55,480 bases of DNA from Methanosaeta sp. PtaB.Bin018 (GCA_002067755.1 MVQH01000075.1:1-55480); one strand, 5' to 3'; shown: positions 32,958 to 44,431, counted from the first letter of the stretch. Translations and numbers: made by a program. Notes: generated by a model not told the origin, from the letters alone.

Positions 32958-34316
32958 CTACAGGACCAGCTCGAGATGGGCATCGTCCGAGTCTCTGTCC
33001 CTTCTCTCCAGGAAGGCGTTGCCGATCATCTCCACCAGGCGGGCAGCCCCAGCATAGCCGATGATCGGGAAGTTGTGCAAATTGGCCCTATCGGTGATTG
33101 GGAAGCCTACCCGCACCAGCGGGATGTCCTCAGCCCTGGCTATAAATTTGCCATAGCTATTGCCTATCAGCATGTCCACGGGCCTGTTCTTGATCTTCTG
33201 GTGCAGTAGAAATGTGTCGCCCAAGAGGGCTTCGCAGCCTGGCGAGGCGTTATGAACCTCCTCGGCAAACTTTTTGTCCGGAGTGCCTGTCAAAGCGAAG
33301 ACTGGATCCATGCCCATCTCCTCGGCCAGGCTCACCAACCCTATGACGGTATCCGGATCTCCGAAGACTGCCAGTTTTTTGCCATGAAAGTGAGGATGGG
33401 CATCTGTCATCATGTCTACCAACCTGCCTCGCTCGTACTCTATCTCCTTGGGGATTGGCACTCCCATCAGACTGGAGACGTTCATCACAAAAGCATCTGT
33501 ATTGCGAATGCCTATCGGCATGGGGCCTATTACGCTTGGGATCTTGAACTTGCCCGTTAATACCAAGGCGCCCGATGCTCCGGCAGTCCTGCCCAGAGCT
33601 ATGGTGGCACGAGAGTTGCCAGCATCCACCAGATCTGCGATCGTCGTTCCGCCTGGGGGATACAGCCCACCTGATTCCGGTGTCAGAGGCGCATCAAAGA
33701 CGTCCGTGGTATCGGGGAAGACGATATGGGGAACGCCCATGATCTTCAGAATCCTCTTGATCTCTCGGATGTCTCCAGGTTCCACGAATCCGGGTATGAT
33801 GTTCAGTTTTCCGTTGGGCTCTCCCTTGCGGGCAAAGCTCTGGGCAATGGATTTGACTGCATTGTCGTAACCTGTTATATGCGACCCTACGTAGCTGGGC
33901 GTATTTGTGAGGACCACGCGCACTTTGGGATCGAAGAACTCCTCCTCTTTGATCTCTTCCATGAAAGCTGATATGTCGTCGCCTATGGTCTCTGCAGAAC
34001 AGGTCGTATTGATGGCGAGAACATCGGGATGATAGATGCTCATGACGTTGCCGACAGCCTCCTTGAGGTTGTCTCTACCACCGAAGACCACTGAGTCCTC
34101 AGTGAATGAGGAGGTTGCCGCAAGCGTCGGCTCGCGGTAGTGGCGGGCAAGCACCATGCGCAGATATGAGGAGCAGCCCTGCGAGCCGTGTGTGATGGGC
34201 ATGCAGTTGTGGATGCCTTTATAAGCCAGAACGGCTCCAATGGGCTGGCAGATCTTGGCTGGGTTTATGACAAGCGTCTCGCGCGCGGAAATCTCTTTTG
34301 GTGTGTAGTCAAGCAT
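32958..34316 (-). CDS. nifK: Nitrogenase molybdenum-iron protein beta chain
   Basis: A 452-aa NifK. P-cluster cysteines are in NPAKICQPIGAVLAYKG, THGSQGCSSYLRMVLARHYR and NTTCSAETIGDDISA; other family blocks include VVFGGRDNLKEAVGN and NTPSYVGSHITGYDNA. It lacks the ~50-residue N-terminal extension of the proteobacterial beta chain, as methanogen and clostridial forms do. The start overlaps the nifD stop by 8 bases. Forms the alpha2beta2 component with NifD. Confidence 0.96.
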   Translation of the reverse strand: MLDYTPKEISARETLVINPAKICQPIGAVLAYKGIHNCMPITHGSQGCSSYLRMVLARHYREPTLAATSSFTEDSVVFGGRDNLKEAVGNVMSIYHPDVLAINTTCSAETIGDDISAFMEEIKEEEFFDPKVRVVLTNTPSYVGSHITGYDNAVKSIAQSFARKGEPNGKLNIIPGFVEPGDIREIKRILKIMGVPHIVFPDTTDVFDAPLTPESGGLYPPGGTTIADLVDAGNSRATIALGRTAGASGALVLTGKFKIPSVIGPMPIGIRNTDAFVMNVSSLMGVPIPKEIEYERGRLVDMMTDAHPHFHGKKLAVFGDPDTVIGLVSLAEEMGMDPVFALTGTPDKKFAEEVHNASPGCEALLGDTFLLHQKIKNRPVDMLIGNSYGKFIARAEDIPLVRVGFPITDRANLHNFPIIGYAGAARLVEMIGNAFLERRDRDSDDAHLELVL

Positions 34317-35934
34317 TGCTGTTCTGCCTCCAGGGCAAATTTATGAATTTCCAGGTAGGACTGTTCACAGACATGTCGATGTCTTTGGCAAACTGCACAA
34401 ATCCATAAAATCCAGTGTACGGCCCGCTGTAGTCGTAAGAGTGCATCTGTCTGGAGGGGATGTGCATCTTCTGGAAGACGTACTTGTCTTTTATGCCCGA
34501 GCAGAAGATATCTATCCCCAGGTCCTTCACCAGCCTCTCGCACTCATAGTGGCTGTAGTCGTCGATCATGACCTGGCCATCCTTCATGTGAGGCAGAAGG
34601 CCCTCATAATCCATGAGCCTTGGAATCCTCTCCTTCTTCTTTTGAATGATGGCATCGTCATAAGGCGAGATGACATTTGGATCGCGCTCATAATGGATAT
34701 CCTCCAGGACTTTAGAGCGGCCTGTATGAACGATGCTAAAGAGGACTTTTCGGCCTTCGTAATCGTCCCTGTGGGCGAACTCGTAGCCAGCCACTACCAC
34801 ATCCATCCCCAGCGTCTCGAACATATTCTTGAAGTGATGGGCGCGTGAGCCGCCGACAAGGAGCATGACTCTCTTTCCTGCCAGCCTTTTTCTGTACATA
34901 TCTATGACCGGCTGAATTCGTGCCATCTCCTCGGCGATCACAGACTCCGTCTTTTTGGTCAGATCAGGGTCATCGAAGAACGCTGCCATATCTCGCAAGG
35001 TCTTGATCGTGTCCTCCACGCCCAGGTAGTTGACTTTCAGCCATGGAACGCCGTATTTTTCCTCCATCATGCGGTTGGTGTAGTTGATGGAGCGGTGACA
35101 GAGCAGGATGTTCAGCTTGGCCCGATGAGCCTTGGCGATATCATGAAAGGATGCGTCGCCTGTGAAGGGGCTGACGATGCGGTAGCCGATTCTCTCCAGG
35201 AGCTCCTTGACCACCCAGTAGTCTCCGCCGATGTTGTACTCTCCGAAGACATTGATATCGAAGGGCCCAGGGTTCTCCAGCTCTTCTGTGCCTACTAGAT
35301 GCTCCATCAGCGAATTGGAGGCTATGTGGTGGCCCGCAGACTGGCTGACTCCACGATAGCCCTCACATCTGACTGGGATCACCTTGATCTTCAGATCCTC
35401 CTCTGCTTTCTTGCAGACAGATTCGATATCGTCGCCGATGAGGCCAATTGGACAAGTGCAGAAGACAGAGATGCACTCTGGCTTGAAGATGGAATAAGCT
35501 TCTCGGATGGCTGCAGCCAACTTCTTTTCTGCACCAAAGACGATGTCGGTCTCCTTGACGTCTGTGCTCAGGCAGTAGCCAGCAAAGCAATCTCTGCCCT
35601 CTTCCACACTCATGAGATTGCGACGCGTACCCCATGTGAAGTATGCACAGCCGATGGGACCGTGTGTGATATGCAAGATATCCTTGATCGGCCCTAAAAC
35701 CACTCCTTTGGAGCCAGCATAGGCGCAGCCGCGGTTGGTCAGAATGCCTGGGACTGCCCTATCGTTTGCCTCGATCTTCTGCTCGACCTCGCAGGCATCT
35801 TTGACGACGACATGTTTGCTTCTGATTTTGGCAGTCTTCTTGGGAAGCCCCTGAAGCATATCCTCGACTGCCTTATTGCTGCCGCCAATGGTTATGGGAT
35901 CTCTCTTGGCCCGGCGGATGATATCTTGGCTCAT
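34309..35934 (-). CDS. nifD: Nitrogenase molybdenum-iron protein alpha chain
   Basis: A 541-aa NifD, the N2-reducing subunit. P-cluster cysteines C70 (NRGCAYAG), C96 (HGPIGCAYFTWG) and C159/C161 (FCTCPIGLIGDDIE); FeMo-cofactor ligands C279 (NILLCHRSINY) and H498 (RQMHSYDYSGPY). The spacing between the two ligands is about 50 residues longer than in Azotobacter, from an insertion around residues 395-450 as in clostridial and methanogen NifD. No anfG/vnfG gene follows, so a molybdenum enzyme is expected. Start overlaps the nifI2 stop (ATGA). Confidence 0.97.
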   Translation of the reverse strand: MSQDIIRRAKRDPITIGGSNKAVEDMLQGLPKKTAKIRSKHVVVKDACEVEQKIEANDRAVPGILTNRGCAYAGSKGVVLGPIKDILHITHGPIGCAYFTWGTRRNLMSVEEGRDCFAGYCLSTDVKETDIVFGAEKKLAAAIREAYSIFKPECISVFCTCPIGLIGDDIESVCKKAEEDLKIKVIPVRCEGYRGVSQSAGHHIASNSLMEHLVGTEELENPGPFDINVFGEYNIGGDYWVVKELLERIGYRIVSPFTGDASFHDIAKAHRAKLNILLCHRSINYTNRMMEEKYGVPWLKVNYLGVEDTIKTLRDMAAFFDDPDLTKKTESVIAEEMARIQPVIDMYRKRLAGKRVMLLVGGSRAHHFKNMFETLGMDVVVAGYEFAHRDDYEGRKVLFSIVHTGRSKVLEDIHYERDPNVISPYDDAIIQKKKERIPRLMDYEGLLPHMKDGQVMIDDYSHYECERLVKDLGIDIFCSGIKDKYVFQKMHIPSRQMHSYDYSGPYTGFYGFVQFAKDIDMSVNSPTWKFINLPWRQNSNA

Positions 35935-36287
35935 GATATGGCAACACTCCCACGTTCACCGGTCCTTATTCTGATCGATTCTTCCACAGGGCAGACGAAG
36001 ATTCGGCCGTCACCATAGTTGCCTGTGCGATTGACCTTGCCGATCACGGCCACCACAGCTGGCACGAACTCGTCTTCCACCATGATTGAGATCATCCTCT
36101 TGGGAATGTATCTCATGCCCTTCTGATCCGACTCAGGGAGCTCTGAAGGGTGCTGGATTATGAGGCCCTTCTGCTTTCCACGGCCAGTGACCTTGTAGGC
36201 GGTGATGGATGGGATGCCTATGATCTCCAGGGCGTTCTTGGTAGCCTCCATCTTGTTCATCTGAATGATGGCCAGAACTTCTTTCAT
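35931..36287 (-). CDS. nifI2: Nitrogenase PII-like regulator NifI2
   Basis: A 118-aa GlnB-family protein. With NifI1 it binds the MoFe protein and blocks nitrogenase when ammonium rises; 2-oxoglutarate and ATP release the block. PII blocks: MKEVLAIIQMNKMEATKNAL at the start, GRGKQKGL before the T-loop, MISIMVEDEFVPAVVAVIGK and GDGRIFVCPVEESIRIRTGE at the end. The T-loop is longer than in NifI1 and ends in an RYIPKRM stretch, as expected for NifI2. Placed between nifI1 and nifD, the standard archaeal arrangement. Confidence 0.93.
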   Translation of the reverse strand: MKEVLAIIQMNKMEATKNALEIIGIPSITAYKVTGRGKQKGLIIQHPSELPESDQKGMRYIPKRMISIMVEDEFVPAVVAVIGKVNRTGNYGDGRIFVCPVEESIRIRTGERGSVAIS

Positions 36288-36288
36288 T

Positions 36289-37905
<1,617 letters not shown>

Positions 37906-38397
37906 TTAGATGTTCTCTCCCTGATATTTTCCTGCGTAAACGCTCTCTGCGTCCTTGCCCAATGAAAGGAACACAAGCTGCATCAACCTGGCATCCTTCT
38001 TCAGCCTCAGACCATTGGGGTTGTGGACCACAAGAAGACTCTGGCTGCGACCGCGGTAGCCAGGATCCCATAGCGCAGTCTCAAGCGACGCCCCGCTGCG
38101 CAAAAGGGTGGAGCGCGGGCGGGCCAGGGCGGCCATGTCCCTCGGAATGGTCACGATCTCGTTGAATGTCACGAGATATGCCCCCTGCTCAAGATCTGCC
38201 CAGCCTGATTCATCGAAGTTTATCTGCTCGGTCTCGGGCAGCATCCGCTCCCTGTTATCGAAGGCCACTGCCCCAGCAGCTGCGAAGCGCTCGATCTTTT
38301 GCAGCGACAGCTCCACGCCGCACATCTGGGTCTGTGTCTTGGGATCGATCATGGATTCAACAAAGCAGCGCGCCTCGCGCCCTGTAAGGATTGTCAT
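37906..38397 (-). CDS. dut: dUTPase / dCTP deaminase-family nucleotide hydrolase
   Basis: A 163-aa trimeric dUTPase-fold protein that lowers dUTP and makes dUMP. Visible motifs: MCGVELSLQKIERF (motif 1-like, V-D-L variant), ALARPRSTLLRSGASLETALWDPGYRGR (motifs 2 and 3, with P-R-S and D-P-G-Y-x-G) and LVVHNPNGLRLKKDARLMQLVFL (motif 4 region). The family's bifunctional dCTP deaminase members share this fold, so deaminase activity is not excluded. The ATG at 38397 with AAGGTGAT is preferred over the open frame to 38454. Confidence 0.87.
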   Translation of the reverse strand: MTILTGREARCFVESMIDPKTQTQMCGVELSLQKIERFAAAGAVAFDNRERMLPETEQINFDESGWADLEQGAYLVTFNEIVTIPRDMAALARPRSTLLRSGASLETALWDPGYRGRSQSLLVVHNPNGLRLKKDARLMQLVFLSLGKDAESVYAGKYQGENI

Positions 38398-38527
38398 GCT
38401 AAAATCACCTTCAATTCCTGATTTTTTAAACTCTCTTGCCCAGGCCAAAAACATTGCGCACTTCGAAGCTGAGGCCTTGAGTAAGCTCTATTAACCATTA
38501 ACCTCTATTTTCTATGGGTGCTCAAGG

Positions 38528-39292
38528 ATGTTCGATTTCCTGTTCCTGCCCTTTGCTCTCGTGATATTTCTGCTTTTATTAGCCGTCCCCATCATCTTCA
38601 TCTATCTCTTTTTACGCCTCTCTGAGGCGGCCTTTGAGATGGTGGGCATCGACCACTGGCACGCCTCGCTGGCTGTCTTTGGCTCAGTTCTTGGCAGTCT
38701 GGTGGACATTCCCTTAACTAGCGGCACAGTCTCTGCATATCCTGCGTGGTACTCGACATTTCTTGGCCTGTACCCAGGAAATATTCCGACAATTTTTCAC
38801 CCCGTTCACATCGCAGTCAACCTGGGCGGATGCATCATTCCTCTGGTCGTCTCCGCGCATCTCCTGCTACGCGGCCAGGCCTCCTTTGGCAAGGCGATGA
38901 TCGGCGTCGGAGCTGTTGCAGCAGTGACATATTATGCGGCCGAGGCAGTTCCAGGCGAGGGCATACTGCTTCCTTTCTGGCTGTCTCCTCTTCTTGCCGC
39001 GATTTGTGGCCTGGCACTGGCTGGAGGCTACCGCAGGGCTCCGCCTCTGGCCTACATCAGCGGCACAACTGGTACATTGCTGGGAGCAGACCTCATGAGC
39101 TTGATGACGCCCGGAGTTCTGCCAGCCCTCTCGCCTGTCTCTCTTCACCAGACAAAACCGCTAGTGCTATCCATCGGAGGGGCGGGGGTGTTTGATGGCA
39201 TATTCCTGACGGGCATCATCGCAGTGCTATTTGCAGCAGGCATTGTCTGCCTCTTGCGTGGCTCCTGCGGGGGAGCGCAGACGGCCACATGA
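38528..39292 (+). CDS. DUF1614 membrane protein
   Basis: A 254-aa protein with seven or eight hydrophobic segments. Conserved DUF1614 features are HPVHIAVNLGGCIIPL, AAVTYYAAEAVPGEGILLP and TGTLLGADLMSL followed by SIGGAGVFDGIFLTGI; these polar residues within membrane spans suggest a transporter or intramembrane enzyme, but no function is known. Begins at the ATG at 38528, preceded by AAGGATG. Divergent from the dUTPase gene. Confidence 0.82.
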   Translation: MFDFLFLPFALVIFLLLLAVPIIFIYLFLRLSEAAFEMVGIDHWHASLAVFGSVLGSLVDIPLTSGTVSAYPAWYSTFLGLYPGNIPTIFHPVHIAVNLGGCIIPLVVSAHLLLRGQASFGKAMIGVGAVAAVTYYAAEAVPGEGILLPFWLSPLLAAICGLALAGGYRRAPPLAYISGTTGTLLGADLMSLMTPGVLPALSPVSLHQTKPLVLSIGGAGVFDGIFLTGIIAVLFAAGIVCLLRGSCGGAQTAT

Positions 39293-39313
39293 GACAAATC
39301 AAATTCCAAATCA

Positions 39314-39556
39314 TCAAATTCCAAATCCAAGAAAATGGAGCAATATCACCAAAAAAGCGCCCAGAACTCCCCCGATGCCGCAGATCAACACGACCAGCCA
39401 GCTGTAGCCAATGCCAAGCCCAGCCACGGCGTTGGCTAAAAAAAGAATCACCAGCCCCACAATCGCATTTATGATGAAATCCTTGATGGATCTCAAGATC
39501 AAGAGCGCACCGAATAATATTACTATTAATAATAATGCGAGCCCCGCCTCGATCAT
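39314..39556 (-). CDS. BofA-like small membrane protein
   Basis: An 80-aa protein almost wholly hydrophobic, about three segments, resembling the pro-sigma-K processing inhibitor BofA family: FIINAIVGLVILFLANAVAG then GLGIGYSWLVVLICGIGGVL and GAFLVILLHFLG. In Bacillus BofA restrains the SpoIVFB intramembrane protease; archaeal homologues have no sporulation role and may control a site-2-type protease or be structural. Convergent with DUF1614, downstream of the symporter fusion. Confidence 0.75.
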   Translation of the reverse strand: MIEAGLALLLIVILFGALLILRSIKDFIINAIVGLVILFLANAVAGLGIGYSWLVVLICGIGGVLGAFLVILLHFLGFGI

Positions 39557-39623
39557 GGCTTTTAATTAGGGCACACCAACTATTAAAACGTCTCTCTTGC
39601 CCTTGCTCTCGTGCGAGCGCATA

Positions 39624-42600
39624 TCAGATCCTGAGCGGTTCCAGCTCGCTCGCCAGACGATGCAGTTCTTTGGTGTCCAGGGAGAGCGGATCGATGTGCA
39701 CCAGCATTATTGCGCTCTTCAGGGCGATCTCGTCCCTCTGAGACTGAACGAACCTGAGCACAGTCTCATAGTTGCTCTGGGTGATGAGATATCCCAAGCC
39801 TTCAAGAAGTACGAGAGGATAGTTGGCTTCATTCAAGAAATCGGAGATTATACTGCTCATGCGCGGGAAGTTCGTCGGGTCTACTGTCCTGTATCCTGGC
39901 TCGCTCTTTTGCGTCAGCCAGACGACTGTTTTCACTGGCACATTGTACCTCTCGTCCAGGGTCTCGGGATTGTACCTGCTTATGCATAAGCCCTCCATTC
40001 CGTGGCTCACCAGCTCGCTGAAGAGCTCCAGGCTCTTTTGCGGCTTTTCTTCCTCAATGACGTAAGTGGTTCCTGGAAGGAGGGCAACCTCAAAAGGGCT
40101 TCTGCCATAGCTCCTCATGAGCTCGGCCAGAGCATCGGTGAGATCGAAGGCAGGATCATGCTTTTTGATGATCCTGGCCAGCTTTCTGACTGCCGTAAAA
40201 AATCCGTGTCTGCTCAGGACCAACTTGGAGTCGATCTTCAATCCCAGATCCGAGGGCACCGCACCCATCATATCAGGCTCACAGGCTGCCGCGGATCCAT
40301 TATCATATGTGCGCTCTGCTCTTTCAAAGAAGCTTCGCGATGATATCAGCTCATTGGCTTCCCGAACGACCTCATCTCTCTTCTCGATGCTGAGACGAGA
40401 GAGCATTGCCTCGGAGAAGACCCTGAACAGATAGGCAGAGAGGGGCCCAACATTGAATAGCAGCTCTTTTACTTCGTTTATGCTATCGGGCATGCTGATA
40501 TGGATATACTCAGGCCTCTCCACAAGGATCAAGCGGGTCTTTCTGCCCAATAACTCCATCTGATAGACGAAATCCAGCAATTCCCTCTCAGGAACTCGTC
40601 CCTCATTCTCCTCCACCAGTTGCTCTATGCTGTCTATTAGCACTATGCTGTTTTTACTGCTCTCCACAAACGACTTTATGGTCATGAACAGAAGCGGCAA
40701 ATTTCGTGGAGAGATATAACGATCGCTGCCCTTCTCATCGCTCAACTTGATGATGGGCGTCTCCTTGAAGCCCCATCGCCTTCGCACCTCATCAGGGCTA
40801 TGGTGTGTGATGCACAGCCCTTCCACTCCATGCAATACCAGGTCTGTGAAGACCTCGTAGGCCTTCTCGGGCACGACATAGATCTTTCCCATCTCCAAAT
40901 CATAGGTTGGCAGCGTTGCCCTTGCCTCTTCCATCACAGGCTTCACAGGGACTTGATCTTCTACGATCATCCTGGTGGCCGAGGGTCCCACAGAGCCCGT
41001 GAGCGTCTTCTCGAAATTCCTCCAAAGCTCCATGAGCTGTCTTGCTTCTATCTTGTCCCTGGTAGTGCCAAGGCGCGAGAGGTCAGCATCGACCTGTTGC
41101 CTTGCCCTCAGGTCGCCAACATAGCGCGCTAAAGTGGCCTCCAGCTCTTCCACAGTTCCCATGCGGATTATTCCTTTTTCGATCCTCTTAGCTTCGGCTT
41201 TTTCTTGAAAAACGTCCACGAAACAGTTTGTGATGGTATCCTCTTCAGGGCTTGGCTTGGACATCAATGACACAATTGTGTAGAGGCTGCAGTTGACAAG
41301 CAAGGTCCAGAATACTGAGTTGGTCCAGATATCCAGATCGAGGCCGAAAAGATTTGTGGGCTTGAGGAGGGCTATGCCGAATGGCCCCTTCAGGACCAGA
41401 TCTTCGAGCATGCCGCCACTTGCCAATGTGGGAATCAAGGCTGTGTATGTCCAGAGCAGGAAACCTGATACCAATCCTGCCATGGCCCCTTCCCTGCTGC
41501 CTTTCTTCCAATAAAGGCCGCCCAGAGCTGCTGGTGCAAGCTGGCTGGCAGCCAGAAACGATACGATTCCAATATCTGCCAGTATCTGATAAGCCACGGC
41601 GTGCGAGTAGAGGTAGCCCAGCAGCACCACGAGAAGGATGTTCAAGCGCCTAGCGTTCAGGAGCGTCCTCGCCAGGTTCCTGCCATCTCCGATGCGACTT
41701 AAGAGATAGGGCATCTCCAGGTCGTTGAGCAGCATAGTGCCTACAGCGACCGATTCAACCAGAATCATGGCAGTGGCAGCAGACGTTCCGCCGATGAAGA
41801 CGAACAGCGCAAGCCAGTCCAGGCCATGGCTATATGGTATGTTTATTATGAAGGCGTCCTCGAGCCCTGGTGTTTTGAGAAGCAATCCGCCCCAGGCTAT
41901 GGCAGGGACGAAGAGGTTGATCAGCAATAGATAAAGCGGGAAGAGCCACATCGCCTTTTTGAGATGCGTCTCTTCTGAGTTCTCCACTACCATAACGTGA
42001 AACTGTCTGGGCAAAAATAGGATGGCAAAGAATGAGATCAGCGTCAAGGAGAACCAGATCTGGTAATCCACGTCCAGAAGGCCTGCGTAATTCTGGCTTC
42101 CCAGCGCCAGCCGGCCCATCCCTTCCATTATGTCTCCGTATCCTGCAAAGATGCCATAGGCGACGTAGATGCCAACAGCCAAAAACGCCACGATCTTCAC
42201 CAAAGATTCGAAGGCTACAACAGCGACCAGGCCCTCATGGCGCTCCATGGGATCGAGATGGCGTGCGCCAAAGATTGTAGCAAAGGCTCCCAAGAGCAGG
42301 GCCACCACCAGCTTGCTCTCCACTGGGTATCCCAGGAATATGTGAGGGCCGCTCAGGATTTCGAGCGAGGTGGAGATGGCTATGAGCTGCAGTGCAACGT
42401 AAGGCGTGACCATGATCAAACAGAGAACGGCGACTACAGCTCCAATTGCATAGCTTCTGCCGTATCGGAAGGATATGAAGTCGCTGACGGATGTTAGACG
42501 GTACTCCTTCGAGACCCTTATCATCTTGCGAATAACGATCCAGCCCAAAGTCATGGCAAGCACTGGCCCAAGGTAAATGGGAAGAAATTCAAGCCCTGTA

Positions 42601-42791
42601 GATGCCGCCCTTCCAATGGAGCCATAGAATGTCCAGGCGGAGACGTAAACGCATAATGAGAGGGCGTAAACATAAGGGTTGCTGACGATGCTTTTGCCCA
42701 GGTGCTTCTGTCGGTCGGCATACTGAGCTATGCCGAAGAGCAAAAGCAGGTAGAGCACCATGATCATCAGGGCAACATGAGATCCTATCAT
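39624..42791 (-). CDS. SSS-type symporter fused to two DUF835 domains
   Basis: A 1055-aa protein. Residues ~1-500 are a sodium:solute symporter (PutP/CbrA-like) core with about 13 membrane helices (e.g. YVSAWTFYGSIGRAASTGLE, FLPIYLGPVLAMTLG, IGGTSAATAMILVESVAVGT). Residues ~510-620 form a helical linker with FEKTLTGSVGPSATRMIVED, like the STAC region that joins such transporters to kinases. Residues ~622-770 and ~904-1053 are two DUF835 domains (GKIYVVPEKAYEVFTDLVLHG and GTTYVIEEEKPQKSLELFSE). There is no kinase core. By analogy with CbrA it may sense a solute through transport and signal via DUF835, an archaeal P-loop-like domain of unknown activity. Overlaps its small partner gene by 4 bases. 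Confidence 0.85.
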   Translation of the reverse strand: MIGSHVALMIMVLYLLLLFGIAQYADRQKHLGKSIVSNPYVYALSLCVYVSAWTFYGSIGRAASTGLEFLPIYLGPVLAMTLGWIVIRKMIRVSKEYRLTSVSDFISFRYGRSYAIGAVVAVLCLIMVTPYVALQLIAISTSLEILSGPHIFLGYPVESKLVVALLLGAFATIFGARHLDPMERHEGLVAVVAFESLVKIVAFLAVGIYVAYGIFAGYGDIMEGMGRLALGSQNYAGLLDVDYQIWFSLTLISFFAILFLPRQFHVMVVENSEETHLKKAMWLFPLYLLLINLFVPAIAWGGLLLKTPGLEDAFIINIPYSHGLDWLALFVFIGGTSAATAMILVESVAVGTMLLNDLEMPYLLSRIGDGRNLARTLLNARRLNILLVVLLGYLYSHAVAYQILADIGIVSFLAASQLAPAALGGLYWKKGSREGAMAGLVSGFLLWTYTALIPTLASGGMLEDLVLKGPFGIALLKPTNLFGLDLDIWTNSVFWTLLVNCSLYTIVSLMSKPSPEEDTITNCFVDVFQEKAEAKRIEKGIIRMGTVEELEATLARYVGDLRARQQVDADLSRLGTTRDKIEARQLMELWRNFEKTLTGSVGPSATRMIVEDQVPVKPVMEEARATLPTYDLEMGKIYVVPEKAYEVFTDLVLHGVEGLCITHHSPDEVRRRWGFKETPIIKLSDEKGSDRYISPRNLPLLFMTIKSFVESSKNSIVLIDSIEQLVEENEGRVPERELLDFVYQMELLGRKTRLILVERPEYIHISMPDSINEVKELLFNVGPLSAYLFRVFSEAMLSRLSIEKRDEVVREANELISSRSFFERAERTYDNGSAAACEPDMMGAVPSDLGLKIDSKLVLSRHGFFTAVRKLARIIKKHDPAFDLTDALAELMRSYGRSPFEVALLPGTTYVIEEEKPQKSLELFSELVSHGMEGLCISRYNPETLDERYNVPVKTVVWLTQKSEPGYRTVDPTNFPRMSSIISDFLNEANYPLVLLEGLGYLITQSNYETVLRFVQSQRDEIALKSAIMLVHIDPLSLDTKELHRLASELEPLRI

Positions 42792-42997
42792 CCGGAATGC
42801 CTCCGCTCAAAGAGATACAGCATCACGGTTATCATCAGCCAGATGAGAGCGACGTATAACAATACTATAGGCATGCCCCAGATAATGGATCTTCCAGCCA
42901 TTGTGAGCATGGGCCAGTTGAGCAGCGTCCACCCTAAAAGGAATAGAAATACCCAGAATTCATCCTGTCCGAGGAGGTCCTTTCGGGAGAGTGCCAT
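42788..42997 (-). CDS. Small two-helix membrane partner of the symporter fusion
   Basis: A 69-aa protein (MALSRKDLLGQDEFWVFLFL...) with two hydrophobic helices and a basic end (YLFERRHSG). Its TGA overlaps the start of the symporter-DUF835 gene (ATGA). Size, topology and position mimic small accessory subunits found with SSS-type symporters. The ATG at 42997 is chosen over a TTG at 43012. Role inferred from context only. Confidence 0.75.
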   Translation of the reverse strand: MALSRKDLLGQDEFWVFLFLLGWTLLNWPMLTMAGRSIIWGMPIVLLYVALIWLMITVMLYLFERRHSG

Positions 42998-43126
42998 GGC
43001 TACAAAACCCAAAGATTATATCTACTCCAAATCTTATTGTATTTGTCTTTATTCATAGGCCCTTCAGTTTTCAAAGATCAGACTGCTTTTATATCAGGAA
43101 TTCATTCTCGGTTGGCGTGAGACGAC

Positions 43127-44431
43127 TTGATCCTTAGAACTCATTATTCTGGAGATATAACACCGGAATTGGATGGACGTGAGGTGGTGCTCGCAGGCTT
43201 TGTCCATGAGACTCGCGACCTGGGCGGCATCGCTTTCCTGGTGCTGCGGGACAGAAAAGGACTGGCACAGATAACTCTTGTCAAAAAAATGGTAGGCAAG
43301 GAGATGTTCAAGAGCGTTCGCACCATCAGCAGGGAGAGCGTGGTTCAGGTGCGCGGCCAGGTCAAAGCAGAGCCCAAGGCACCACGTGGATTTGAGATAC
43401 TCCCCACCGACGTCAGGGTGTTGAGTGCTGCCCAGGTGCCACTGCCCCTGGACCCCACTGAGAAGGTGGAATGCGAGCTGGACACGAGGCTCGACGCCAG
43501 GTTTATGGACATACGCAGGCCGTGCGTCCTGGCTGCATTCGAGATTGAGAGTGCAGTCCTGCGCAGCCTGAGGGATTATTTCTATGGACAGAAAATTACT
43601 GAGGTCTTTACGCCCAAGATAGTCGCCGCAGCTACAGAAGGCGGAACTGACCTATTCCCCATCAGCTACTTCGAGAAGGAGGCTTTCCTCAACCAGAGCC
43701 CTCAGCTTTACAAACAGATGCTCATGGGAGCCGGCATGGACAGGGTCTTCGAGATAGGGCCGATATTTCGCGCAGAGGAGCACGACACTCGCCGTCATCT
43801 GAACGAGGCCATCTCAATAGACGTTGAGATCAGCTTTGCCGACGACAAAGAGGTCATGAGCATCCTTGAGGGCGCTGTGGTCGAGGCCTACAGGTACGTG
43901 GCCGAGAACTGCAGCTATCAGTTGGAGGTCATGGGCCTGGATCTGCAAGTTCCAAAGGCTCCATTTCGCAGGATAACTTACACAGAGGCGCTTGAGATGG
44001 CCAGCGAGAGAGCTGGCGTCAAGATGCAATGGGGAGATGACCTGGACACTGAGACCGAGCGGTTCCTGGGCGAGACCATCGGGGAGCATTACTTCTTGAC
44101 GGACTGGCCATCTTCCATAAAGCCATACTACACGCTGCCTTATGAGGACAAGCCAGAGATCTGCAGGGGATTTGATCTGATGCATCCGCGCATGGAACTG
44201 GCCAGCGGGGCTCAGAGGGTTCATGACTACAGCCTCCTGGTGGAGAGGATAGTGGAGAAAGGGCTGGACCCCGATGGCTTCGAGTTCTACCTCAAGGCCT
44301 TCAGGTACGGCATGCCGCCCCACGCAGGCTGGGGCCTTGGCTTGAGCCGATTGGTCATGACCATGCTGAAGCTTGAGAACATCCGGGACGCAGTAATCTT
44401 CCCACGCGACCGAAGGCGTCTGGTGCCATAG
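43127..44431 (+). CDS. aspS: Aspartyl-tRNA synthetase (archaeal type)
   Basis: Class IIb synthetase, 434 aa, the short archaeal form without the bacterial GAD domain. N-terminal OB-fold anticodon domain ([20 protein letters not shown]), motif 1 region ([11 protein letters not shown]), the aspartate-site [11 protein letters not shown], motif 2 [19 protein letters not shown] and motif 3 [14 protein letters not shown]. Whether it also charges tRNA-Asn cannot be read securely from the sequence. It starts with TTG at 43127, preceded by GGCGTGAG; no suitable ATG is near the conserved RTHYSGDI start. Confidence 0.96.
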   Translation: MILRTHYSGDITPELDGREVVLAGFVHETRDLGGIAFLVLRDRKGLAQITLVKKMVGKEMFKSVRTISRESVVQVRGQVKAEPKAPRGFEILPTDVRVLSAAQVPLPLDPTEKVECELDTRLDARFMDIRRPCVLAAFEIESAVLRSLRDYFYGQKITEVFTPKIVAAATEGGTDLFPISYFEKEAFLNQSPQLYKQMLMGAGMDRVFEIGPIFRAEEHDTRRHLNEAISIDVEISFADDKEVMSILEGAVVEAYRYVAENCSYQLEVMGLDLQVPKAPFRRITYTEALEMASERAGVKMQWGDDLDTETERFLGETIGEHYFLTDWPSSIKPYYTLPYEDKPEICRGFDLMHPRMELASGAQRVHDYSLLVERIVEKGLDPDGFEFYLKAFRYGMPPHAGWGLGLSRLVMTMLKLENIRDAVIFPRDRRRLVP

